A stretch of 5,780 nt of DNA, taken from contig JAAUZS010000153.1 in the NCBI GenBank assembly GCA_014804495.1, positions 1 to 5,780 of the forward strand. The letters are read 5' to 3'. The notes under the pieces are model-generated. The model worked only from the letters and a program-made list of their open reading frames with translations, ran no database searches and had not been told where the DNA came from. Source of the DNA: Lachnospiraceae bacterium. Lineage in GTDB: Bacteria > Bacillota > Clostridia > Lachnospirales > Lachnospiraceae. The position numbers and the translations under genes were made by a program. How positions within the stretch are numbered: position 1 is the first letter of the stretch; every line of letters starts with the position of its first letter. Below are positions 1 to 5,780 of this stretch, in pieces.

Positions 1-52
1 CCACTTTAATTTTTAGACCGGCATGGGTGTGGTGGTCTTATTTTTGTTACCT

Positions 53-79
53 AATTTTCAACCTGTATAAAATTTTCAA
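53..79. repeat. 9-base direct repeat in the AT-rich region after the operon
   Basis: AATTTTCAA occurs at 53-61 and again at 71-79 (TTGAAAATT on the minus strand), an 18-base period with 9 bases between copies. It lies in the non-coding 1-116 stretch, where I see no gene and no convincing promoter. It may be a chance result of low complexity. Confidence 0.3.
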
Positions 80-110
80 TGTTCATCAATTTAGCCTTGA
101 CTTTTTATTT

Positions 111-125
111 GCAGGCTCAGCCTGC
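111..125 (-). repeat. perfect inverted repeat centred on the aminotransferase stop codon
   Basis: On the minus strand, GCAGGC-TGA-GCCTGC forms 6 GC-rich base pairs with the TGA stop as the three-base loop. The bases that follow are A-rich (AAATAAAAAG), not a T-run, so it is not a standard intrinsic terminator in the direction of the gene. It could be a 3'-end stabilising hairpin or part of a weak or factor-dependent end signal. Confidence 0.5.
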
Positions 126-1313
126 GAATTTATACTCCGTTTTCACAAATTTCCTGAATGCATCCAGCGAGCGCTTTACCTTTTCGGTATCAATACAATA
201 TGCGATACGGAAGTATCCCTCTACTCCGAAGCTGTCGCTCGGCACCAGAATCAAATCATACTTCTTGGCTTTCTCGCAGAAAGCGATTGCATCTTTCTCC
301 AAAGCCTTAGGGAACATGTAGAAAGTTCCGCCCGGCTTCACGCATTCAAACCCAAGAGAAGTAAGCTCTTTATATAATATGTTCATATTCGTTTCATATA
401 CCGATAAATCTGACGTCAAATCCAGCACCTCCGCCACCGCCAGCTGAATAATGGACGGCGGGCAGTTGTGTCCTGTGCCCCTTGAAATCTGTCCGCACAT
501 ATTTGTGATATATTCTGCATCCGTACATGCCGGATTAACTGCAACATAACCGATTCGCTCTCCCGGAAGCGAAAGGGATTTAGAATAGGAATAGCATGAG
601 AATGAATTGGGGTAGAACGATGATGCATAGGGTGCATCAATACCCTCAAATATGATTTCCCTGTAAGGCTCATCTGAAATCAGGAAAATATCATGACCGT
701 ATTCTTTCTCTTTTGCAGACATCACATCTGCCAGCTTCTTTAGAGTCTCGGCAGTATATACCATACCTGACGGATTATTCGGCGTATTTATAAGAACCGC
801 CATAACCTTATCCGTAAGCATCTCTTCAAATGCTTCAAAGTTAATCTGGAAATTCTCTACATTTGCAGGAACTACCTTAAGTACCGCCCCGCTTAAATTA
901 ATGTAAGGCTGATACTCCGGAAAATATGGTGCAAACGTAAGTATTTCATCCCCCGGCTGCGTAACGCATCTGATCGCATGTGCGATAGCGCCTGCCGCTC
1001 CTGTCGTCATAAAAATATGATTTCCTGTATAATTCATGCCAAAACGTTTATTTAGCGACTGTGCGATTTTCTCACGAACGGACGGAATCCCAAGGCTCTG
1101 ACTGTAACCATGCAGTTCCATCGGATCGCGGTTTTGCAGCATGTCTATCATGATATCGGTAAATTTCTGCGGCACAGGAACCGACGGATTACCAAGACTA
1201 AAGTCAAATACATTTTCATATCCGATTTCCGCACCTCTGGCTGTAGCAAATTCCGAAAGCTGCCTGATAACGGATTTTCTTCCGAGCATATCTTTATATT
1301 TTTGCACTATCAT
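117..1313 (-). CDS. PLP-dependent aminotransferase, class I/II (aspartate aminotransferase fold)
   Basis: This is a cytoplasmic fold-type I aminotransferase that moves an amino group between an amino acid and a 2-oxo acid through pyridoxal phosphate. The 398-residue length is normal for the family. Visible motifs are the N-terminal FSLGNPSVPVP (38-48), GAAG (105-108) near the cofactor phosphate, NTPNNPSG (176-183) with N180 at the pyridine-ring-contact position, SDEPY (213-217) with D214 and Y217, SYSKSLSLPGERIG (242-255) with K245 as the Schiff-base lysine and R253 as a phosphate ligand, and YFRIAY (367-372) with R369 as the substrate carboxylate arginine. All key residues are present, so it should be active. 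The ATG at 1313 is chosen because it has an AAAGGGA site about 7 bases upstream and lies 2 bases after the galactosidase stop. An internal Met at residue 9 is less likely. Substrate cannot be read from sequence: aspartate, alanine or aromatic amino acids are all possible, and a C-S lyase role is a weaker alternative. Confidence 0.95.
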   Translation of the reverse strand: MIVQKYKDMLGRKSVIRQLSEFATARGAEIGYENVFDFSLGNPSVPVPQKFTDIMIDMLQNRDPMELHGYSQSLGIPSVREKIAQSLNKRFGMNYTGNHIFMTTGAAGAIAHAIRCVTQPGDEILTFAPYFPEYQPYINLSGAVLKVVPANVENFQINFEAFEEMLTDKVMAVLINTPNNPSGMVYTAETLKKLADVMSAKEKEYGHDIFLISDEPYREIIFEGIDAPYASSFYPNSFSCYSYSKSLSLPGERIGYVAVNPACTDAEYITNMCGQISRGTGHNCPPSIIQLAVAEVLDLTSDLSVYETNMNILYKELTSLGFECVKPGGTFYMFPKALEKDAIAFCEKAKKYDLILVPSDSFGVEGYFRIAYCIDTEKVKRSLDAFRKFVKTEYKFAG

Positions 1314-1315
1314 AT

Positions 1316-3535
1316 CTACATCCCTTTCTTCTCAACGAAATGAATTAATCTTGCCCTGAAATCTCCCCAGAGCGGAGGTATATTAATTCCGGCATAATGC
1401 AGGGTTTCTCCTGTATATTCAATCTGCTTGATTTCCGGCCAGTCTCCCGGATTAGCAATTACATATGTCCTCTCAGGTGCAAGTCCCGGTATACGGATCC
1501 GTCTGCTGTGATAATTAGGTCTGTTAAGCACCTGCACATATGTAACAAGCGCTTCTGCCTTATCTTTGGAAACAACCTCATAGCAGTCATAAAAATGATT
1601 CTCTGCATAGGAAGCAATTCGGTAATAATCGCCTTCCCTGACAAGGTCGTTATATTTATGGTACATTGCCACCTGCTCCGGAATCATCTTTCTGTCTTCT
1701 TCCGGAATCTTCGTTACATCCAGTTCATAGCCGAATGTTCCCGCCAATGCCACATATCCTCTTGTTTCAAAAGGAGTTACTCTTCCTACCGTATGGTTCG
1801 GGCAGTCAGATACATGTGCGCCCATAGCAGAGAGCGGATATATCATCGCCGTGCCTTCCTGAATTGCCAATCTCTCAACGGCATCGGTATCATCCGAGCA
1901 CCATATCTGCGGACTGTAATACAGCATGCCCGGATCGAATCTGGCTCCGCCGCCTGAGCAGTTCTCCAACAAAATATGTGGGAAATCTTTCGTTAATCTC
2001 TCCTGTAATTCATACACAGCCAATGCCTGTCTATGGAAAATCTCTCCCTGTCTGTCTTCCGGTAAACCATAGCTGCCTATATCGCTTAACTGCCTGTTCA
2101 TATCCCACTTCACATACTCGATATTTGCACTTCTAAGAACGGCGGAAATCATGTCATAAATATGATCCCTTACTTCCTTACGTGTCAAATCCAGTACATA
2201 TTGGTTACGGGAAAGGCTTCCGGTTCTGCCCGGAATAGCAATCGCCCAATCAGGATGCGCCCTGTATAATTCAGAATCCGGTGATATCATTTCAGGCTCC
2301 AGCCATATACCAAACTTCATTCCCAGCTTATTGACCTCATCTACCAGATACTTCAGACCGCCTTTAATCTTATCTTCATTAACTATCCAATCACCCAGAC
2401 TGGTATTGTCATCACTCCTGTGTCCAAACCAGCCATCATCCATGACTAACATCTCTATGCCCAGTTTGGAAGCCTGCCTTGCGATTTCAAGAAGCTTCTC
2501 GGTATCAAATTCAAAATATGTTGCTTCCCAGTTATTAATCAGTATCGGACGCTTTTTATCCCTATACTCGCCCCTGATCAAGTGCTTCCTATATAAGTCA
2601 TGAAGAGTTCTGGTCATACCGCCGATACCGTCAGCTGAATAAACGCAGACTACTTCCGGCGCCTGAAAACTTTCATTTTTTTCCAGCTTCCAGCAGAAAT
2701 TCTCCGGATTAATTCCCATCATGGCACGCATGCTGTCGAACTGCGTTAATTCTATCTGCGCCATGAAATTGCCCGAATATATGAAATGCATTCCATATAC
2801 ATCGCCGCTTTCCTGTGTAGCGGTACGTGATTTCCACGCCATGAACGGATGCACCTGATGTCCTGATTCTCCACGATTTGATGAAACGCCCTGTTTTCCT
2901 TTCATAACAGGACTGCACTGGATGGCACGCTCCCTTGCCCATGAACCATGCAGGGTAATCATTTCATAACCTTCATTATCCATATCAATGCTTGCTGACA
3001 ATACTTTTGTCAGGTATACCGCATCTTTTCCCTTATTTATCACTTTGACGCTTCTCGTTATGGCATCATTATCATTAAAAACCGTGTAAAGCAGAATAAT
3101 CTGAAGCTTCAGGAAAGAATCTTCACACAGAATCTCCAGAGTCTTGCATTCTCCTTCCGTCCCGTATGCAGCGGGCAGCCCGTCAAGTGCAGGCTTGCCT
3201 TCATAAATCTTATGTGAAACGTAGTTTAGGGAAACGCCTGTATGACCGCCCACAGTTCTGACGCTCAAAGTTCCTTCCCTGTAATCTCCCAGTCCGCTTC
3301 CCGTATATTCCATCGGAAAAGAATCTAAAAAAGAAGCTCTGTCCCTGTTATTACGGGACGGAACGAAAGGCGCTTCCTCCGTACGCATCAGATATGCCAA
3401 ATCATCATTTGCAAGCTTTCTTCCGTAATAAATATGACCTAAAAAATTCTCTTCATCCACAATTCCGATGCAATAACTTGTATGCGCAGTATCAAGTTTG
3501 AATATACGCCTTTTCTCATTATAAATAATATCCAT
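1316..3535 (-). CDS. alpha-galactosidase, glycoside hydrolase family 36
   Basis: It hydrolyses terminal alpha-1,6-linked galactose from melibiose, raffinose, stachyose and similar sugars with retention of configuration. No signal peptide or membrane segment is visible, so it should act in the cytoplasm on imported sugars. The 739-residue length and layout fit bacterial GH36: an N-terminal beta-sandwich (about 1-325), a (beta/alpha)8 catalytic barrel (about 325-645) and a C-terminal beta domain (about 650-735). Visible motifs are NNWEA (334-338), the DDGWFG motif (366-371) with D366 and D367 for substrate binding, YVKWDMNR (474-481) with nucleophile D478, CSGGGARFDPG (526-536) and CSDDTDAVER (546-555) with acid/base D548. 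As I recall, D478 and D548 carry the same numbers in Geobacillus AgaA/AgaB. Related enzymes are named AgaA, AgaN, MelA or RafA. Many are tetramers. The ATG at 3535 has an AGAGG site 7 bases upstream. No sugar transporter or regulator gene is seen in the window. Confidence 0.97.
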   Translation of the reverse strand: MDIIYNEKRRIFKLDTAHTSYCIGIVDEENFLGHIYYGRKLANDDLAYLMRTEEAPFVPSRNNRDRASFLDSFPMEYTGSGLGDYREGTLSVRTVGGHTGVSLNYVSHKIYEGKPALDGLPAAYGTEGECKTLEILCEDSFLKLQIILLYTVFNDNDAITRSVKVINKGKDAVYLTKVLSASIDMDNEGYEMITLHGSWARERAIQCSPVMKGKQGVSSNRGESGHQVHPFMAWKSRTATQESGDVYGMHFIYSGNFMAQIELTQFDSMRAMMGINPENFCWKLEKNESFQAPEVVCVYSADGIGGMTRTLHDLYRKHLIRGEYRDKKRPILINNWEATYFEFDTEKLLEIARQASKLGIEMLVMDDGWFGHRSDDNTSLGDWIVNEDKIKGGLKYLVDEVNKLGMKFGIWLEPEMISPDSELYRAHPDWAIAIPGRTGSLSRNQYVLDLTRKEVRDHIYDMISAVLRSANIEYVKWDMNRQLSDIGSYGLPEDRQGEIFHRQALAVYELQERLTKDFPHILLENCSGGGARFDPGMLYYSPQIWCSDDTDAVERLAIQEGTAMIYPLSAMGAHVSDCPNHTVGRVTPFETRGYVALAGTFGYELDVTKIPEEDRKMIPEQVAMYHKYNDLVREGDYYRIASYAENHFYDCYEVVSKDKAEALVTYVQVLNRPNYHSRRIRIPGLAPERTYVIANPGDWPEIKQIEYTGETLHYAGINIPPLWGDFRARLIHFVEKKGM
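1321..1328 (-). promoter_or_regulatory. ribosome binding site of the aminotransferase, inside the galactosidase coding end
   Basis: GAAAGGGA lies 7 bases before the ATG at 1313, within the Lys-Lys-Gly-Met C-terminal codons of the galactosidase. The galactosidase stop (TAG) and this start are separated by only 2 bases, which points to coupled translation of the two genes. Confidence 0.7.
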
Positions 3536-3542
3536 GCCTTTT

Positions 3543-3547
3543 CCTCT
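3543..3547 (-). promoter_or_regulatory. ribosome binding site of the alpha-galactosidase
   Basis: AGAGG, within a purine-rich stretch (AAGAGGAAAAGGC), ends 7 bases before the ATG at 3535 and supports that start. It lies in the intergenic gap and not in the upstream gene, so this gene can be translated independently of the PII-like gene. Confidence 0.7.
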
Positions 3548-3559
3548 TCTTTCTTTTTA

Positions 3560-3588
3560 TATATATGTGTATAATTTAATTATTCCAA
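3560..3588 (-). promoter_or_regulatory. candidate sigma-A-type promoter for the galactosidase-aminotransferase pair
   Basis: On the minus strand, TTGGAA (3588-3583) is followed after 17 bases by TATATA (3565-3560). Each hexamer matches 4 of 6 consensus bases and the spacing is optimal. The -35-like element overlaps the last codons and stop of the PII-like gene. Predicted initiation near 3553 would leave a short leader that still contains the ribosome site of the galactosidase. An overlapping alternative, TTGCAG then 17 bases then TATACA, also exists. The gap is so AT-rich that chance matches are likely, and no operator or catabolite-response element is evident. Confidence 0.4.
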
Positions 3589-4275
3589 CCCTGCAACATC
3601 ATCAACGGGCAAAGAAAGTACAAATCCCTGAGCCTCGCTCTGCATTCCGCATTTCTGTCCGATTGCCTGCATAATAGCCAGTTTATCCTCATTCCGTGCA
3701 AGTATGATAACTACTTCCCTCTCCTGCTGCACGCTGATCTTCCAGAATTTCATCGCCGCTTCGCTTCCAAGCTGCCTGCTGTGAAATACGGTTCCGCCGG
3801 ATGCCCCAACAGGTCTGGCAGCCTCCATTACCTCTCCGCTGTATCCCTGATTTACGAACGCCATTATCATATAATATTCTCTTTCCTTCATATCCGAATT
3901 TTCCCCCTCTAATAATGTTCGATTTATTTCCGGCTGTAAGGTTTCCATTAACTGCAAAAGTCGTCCGCTGCTGCCCGACATAACGACGGAAAACGCGATT
4001 CCTGTATTCGGCATTCCGAGATGCAGTTTCTTTTGCAATTTTGAAATCATTTCATCCGCATATGCTTTTGGCATCATACACACTGTAATAATTTTATCTA
4101 CCCCGTCAAGTCCAAGCATATCCATTATTTCGCTTGAGGCTGTACCCTGTGCATGGAAAGTATATTGCATCGGTATGTCTGACTGTTTATACAGGTCCAT
4201 AGCCTTTTTGGTCAGCTTCGGTGTAGCAATCAGAAACAGAATACGAAAAGCCGTTTTCTTGTAATTTTCCGCCAT
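3580..4275 (-). CDS. tandem PII-like signalling protein (two PII-like domains)
   Basis: This soluble 231-residue protein appears to be two PII-like ferredoxin-fold domains in one chain, about residues 8-115 and 132-231. A typical PII protein has one domain of about 112 residues. The halves align at AMDLYKQSDI (25-34) with VMEAARPVGA (149-158), YTFHAQGTAS (38-47) with TVFHSRQLGS (162-171), DKIITVCMM (60-68) with REVVIILAR (186-194), and TGIAFSVVMS (91-100) with QGFVLSLPVD (216-225). The second half ends in the GxxFxLPVDxV-like strand typical of PII. The segment where a T-loop would sit is short, with no canonical uridylylated tyrosine context, so this is PII-like and not GlnB/GlnK. PII relatives bind nucleotides or other small molecules and gate partner proteins. 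The partner here is inferred to be the DUF1538 membrane protein encoded 3 bases upstream. The ATG at 4275 is fixed by a strong GAGGAGGT site 7 bases before it. The ligand is unknown. Confidence 0.85.
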   Translation of the reverse strand: MAENYKKTAFRILFLIATPKLTKKAMDLYKQSDIPMQYTFHAQGTASSEIMDMLGLDGVDKIITVCMMPKAYADEMISKLQKKLHLGMPNTGIAFSVVMSGSSGRLLQLMETLQPEINRTLLEGENSDMKEREYYMIMAFVNQGYSGEVMEAARPVGASGGTVFHSRQLGSEAAMKFWKISVQQEREVVIILARNEDKLAIMQAIGQKCGMQSEAQGFVLSLPVDDVAGLE

Positions 4276-4278
4276 AAC

Positions 4279-5780
4279 TCAGACCTCCTCAAACTCAAAG
4301 ATTTCATCCACAGTATCCGGGTACACTGTTTCCGGCACCGCCACTTTGTCTGCCATGTTAAGCTTATATTGATAAACCATTCCCATTATCTGAACCGCTA
4401 TAAGAGGAGTCAATGCCACAAGCGCCACGACGCCAAACGCATCCGCCATGATATTGCCGCCTACCGCATTACAGGCTCCGATGCTGAATGGAATAAGAAA
4501 TGTGGTCGTCATAGGACCGCTGGCAACACCACCAGAGTCAAACGCAATACCGACGAACATTTTAGGAACGAACCTCGAAAGAATCAATGCAATAATATAT
4601 CCCGGTATAACAATATAGTATATCGGAAGACCCGTCAGCACCCGCATCATTGCAAGGCCTACGCTGACAGACACGCCGATTGACAGACACTTATTCATTG
4701 AGCCGGCGGAAACCGCACCATCGGTCACATCCTGAACCTGACGATTAAGGACCTGTATAGCCGGCTCCGCTTTTACGATATAATAACCAATCAGCATACC
4801 TATCGGTATCAACAGCCACTTCCATCCGCCGGAAGCAATTTCGTTTCCCATAGATGAACCGACCGGTGCAAATCCTGCATTGACGCCGCATAAGAAAAGA
4901 ACCAACCCGATATAGGTATAAGCAAGACCTACCGATATACGCTTAACCTGACGACGTTTATAACGCCGGCTGAACAATTGGAAAATGACAAATACTGCTG
5001 CAACAGGAAGCAGTGAAATCAAAACCTCCCTTATATAAGGCGGAACGTTTTTCAGAAACTCTATAACTACATCTCTGGTAGTCACAACATCCGCTACCTC
5101 TGCCACAGAATATGCCGCCTCAGTCGGGTTATAGAAGCATCCCAGAATCAATACTGCTAAAACCGGCCCGATACTGGAAAGAGCTACCAGACCGAAACTA
5201 TCGCTTGAGGCATTTTTATCACCTCTGACCGAAGCCAGACCGATACCCATTGCCATGATAAAAGGTACTGTCATAGGTCCCGTCGTTACTCCGCCCGAAT
5301 CAAAAGCAACCGCCAGAAAGCCCTGAGGCGCCAGAAATGAGATTCCGATAAGAACTATGTAGAACCCGATTAAAATAGTTGAAAGATTTATCTGAAACAA
5401 AATTCTCACGATTGCCATCGCCAGAAAAATTCCGACTCCGACCGCCACCGTCAAAATCAGAATGTGATTGGGAATGGACGGAACCTGCCCCGCCAACACC
5501 TGCAAATCCGGCTCGGAAATCGTTATAATTGCTCCCATCGAAAATCCGATTAGTAAAATCAATATAATGTGACGTGTCTTTGATATCTGGACGCCTATAC
5601 CTTCACCCAAAGGCGTCATGGACATCTCTGCACCCAGTTGGAAAAATCCCATTCCAACCACAAGCATGATCGCGCCGCATATAAACATAACCATAGTGCC
5701 CAATTCCACAGGTACAAGTATTATGCTCAGCAGCATGACGATTCCTGTTATAGGCAGTACTGCCGAAAGTGATTCCAATA
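4279..5780 (-). CDS. DUF1538 family integral membrane protein, two homologous halves; N-terminus beyond the window
   Basis: A polytopic membrane protein of unknown substrate, at least 499 residues, with about 12-14 hydrophobic segments in two related halves (about 1-215 and 248-470). Matching elements are AVLPITGIV (6-14) with SLLPVAAVF (255-263), SEPDLQVLAGQV (88-99) with AEPAIQVLNRQV (337-348), AFDSGGVTTGPMT (158-170) with AFDSGGVASGPMT (412-424), and FGLVALSSIGPVLAV (195-209) with FGVVALVALTPLIAV (448-462). Duplicated DUF1538 architecture is typical of the family. The repeated FDSGGV..GPMT loops look like re-entrant or ion-binding elements, which suggests a transporter or channel, but this is inference. 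A basic linker (RRYKRRQVKR, 271-280) should be cytoplasmic by the positive-inside rule, and the last 20 residues form an acidic tail. The reading frame is open to the window edge. A TTG at 5778 could be read as a start but has no visible ribosome site, so a short N-terminal stretch is probably missing. Residue numbers count from that TTG. Confidence 0.92.
   Translation of the reverse strand, partial: LESLSAVLPITGIVMLLSIILVPVELGTMVMFICGAIMLVVGMGFFQLGAEMSMTPLGEGIGVQISKTRHIILILLIGFSMGAIITISEPDLQVLAGQVPSIPNHILILTVAVGVGIFLAMAIVRILFQINLSTILIGFYIVLIGISFLAPQGFLAVAFDSGGVTTGPMTVPFIMAMGIGLASVRGDKNASSDSFGLVALSSIGPVLAVLILGCFYNPTEAAYSVAEVADVVTTRDVVIEFLKNVPPYIREVLISLLPVAAVFVIFQLFSRRYKRRQVKRISVGLAYTYIGLVLFLCGVNAGFAPVGSSMGNEIASGGWKWLLIPIGMLIGYYIVKAEPAIQVLNRQVQDVTDGAVSAGSMNKCLSIGVSVSVGLAMMRVLTGLPIYYIVIPGYIIALILSRFVPKMFVGIAFDSGGVASGPMTTTFLIPFSIGACNAVGGNIMADAFGVVALVALTPLIAVQIMGMVYQYKLNMADKVAVPETVYPDTVDEIFEFEEV
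4283..4290 (-). promoter_or_regulatory. ribosome binding site of the PII-like gene, inside the DUF1538 coding end
   Basis: GAGGAGGT, a near-perfect anti-16S match, lies 7 bases before the ATG at 4275. It is formed by the last codons of the DUF1538 gene (Glu-Glu-Val, then TGA). Ribosomes ending on DUF1538 stop 3 bases before the next start, so translation of the two genes is probably coupled. Confidence 0.85.

Noticed and set aside
15..46. AGACC/GGTCT inverted repeat followed by TATTTTT on the plus strand, as an intrinsic terminator
   Set aside because: The stem has only 5 base pairs with a 14-base loop, and the T-run serves the plus strand, on which no gene is seen. On the minus strand the hairpin is followed by A-rich sequence.
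84..89. TTGATG as a -35 element paired with TATACA (minus strand)
   Set aside because: The spacer is only 14 bases, too short for a sigma-A promoter, and no downstream gene is in the window.
105..125. UGA with a hairpin as a selenocysteine signal in the aminotransferase
   Set aside because: The UGA sits inside the loop and not upstream of the stem. Read-through would add only three residues before a TAA, and the enzyme is already full length.
27..377. Plus-strand open frame of 116 codons at the left end
   Set aside because: Most of it is antisense to the 3' end of the aminotransferase, and the product has no recognisable features.
1397..1957. A 186-codon open frame on the plus strand
   Set aside because: It lies wholly antisense to the galactosidase, which has complete GH36 motifs. 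Its product is Cys/His/Arg-rich with no recognisable domain, and no ribosome site was seen.
4369..4683. Plus-strand open frame of 104 codons
   Set aside because: It is antisense to the DUF1538 coding region. The His/Arg/Asn-rich composition is that of a shadow frame.
5776..5778. TTG as the true start of the DUF1538 gene
   Set aside because: No upstream sequence is available to show a ribosome site, the frame is open to the edge, and comparison with the second half suggests that a short N-terminal stretch is missing.

Overview
The window looks like part of a chromosome from a Gram-positive clostridial bacterium, most likely a gut-type Lachnospiraceae member. The reasons are moderate-to-low GC content, tightly packed same-strand genes with AGGAGG-type ribosome binding sites, a cytoplasmic GH36 alpha-galactosidase of the Geobacillus/clostridial type, and a DUF1538 plus PII-like gene pair of a kind I associate with Firmicutes. 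The taxon is inferred from style and protein families and was not tested by a search.

All four genes lie on the minus strand, so transcription runs from the right end to the left. In that order they are: (1) a DUF1538 integral membrane protein, 5780 to 4279, whose first residues lie outside the window; (2) a 231-residue protein made of two PII-like domains, 4275 to 3580; (3) a 739-residue GH36 alpha-galactosidase, 3535 to 1316; (4) a 398-residue class I/II PLP-dependent aminotransferase, 1313 to 117. Gaps are 3, 44 and 2 bases. The last 116 bases at the left are AT-rich and hold no gene.

The genes fall into two tightly coupled pairs. DUF1538 and the PII-like gene are 3 bases apart, and the ribosome binding site of the second lies in the last codons of the first. 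This suggests a membrane transporter or channel with its own small-molecule-responsive regulator. Both proteins are internally duplicated. The galactosidase and aminotransferase are 2 bases apart in the same way. The 44-base gap between the pairs is very AT-rich and holds a plausible sigma-A-type promoter, so the second pair may be transcribed on its own as well as by read-through. The sequence shows no evident metabolic link between the pairs.

The least-described item is the DUF1538/tandem-PII module, for which the transported substrate and the sensed ligand are both unknown. The galactosidase has an intact active site and should hydrolyse terminal alpha-galactosides such as melibiose or raffinose-family sugars inside the cell. 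I see no CRISPR array, mobile element, tRNA or rRNA, and no convincing intrinsic terminator.
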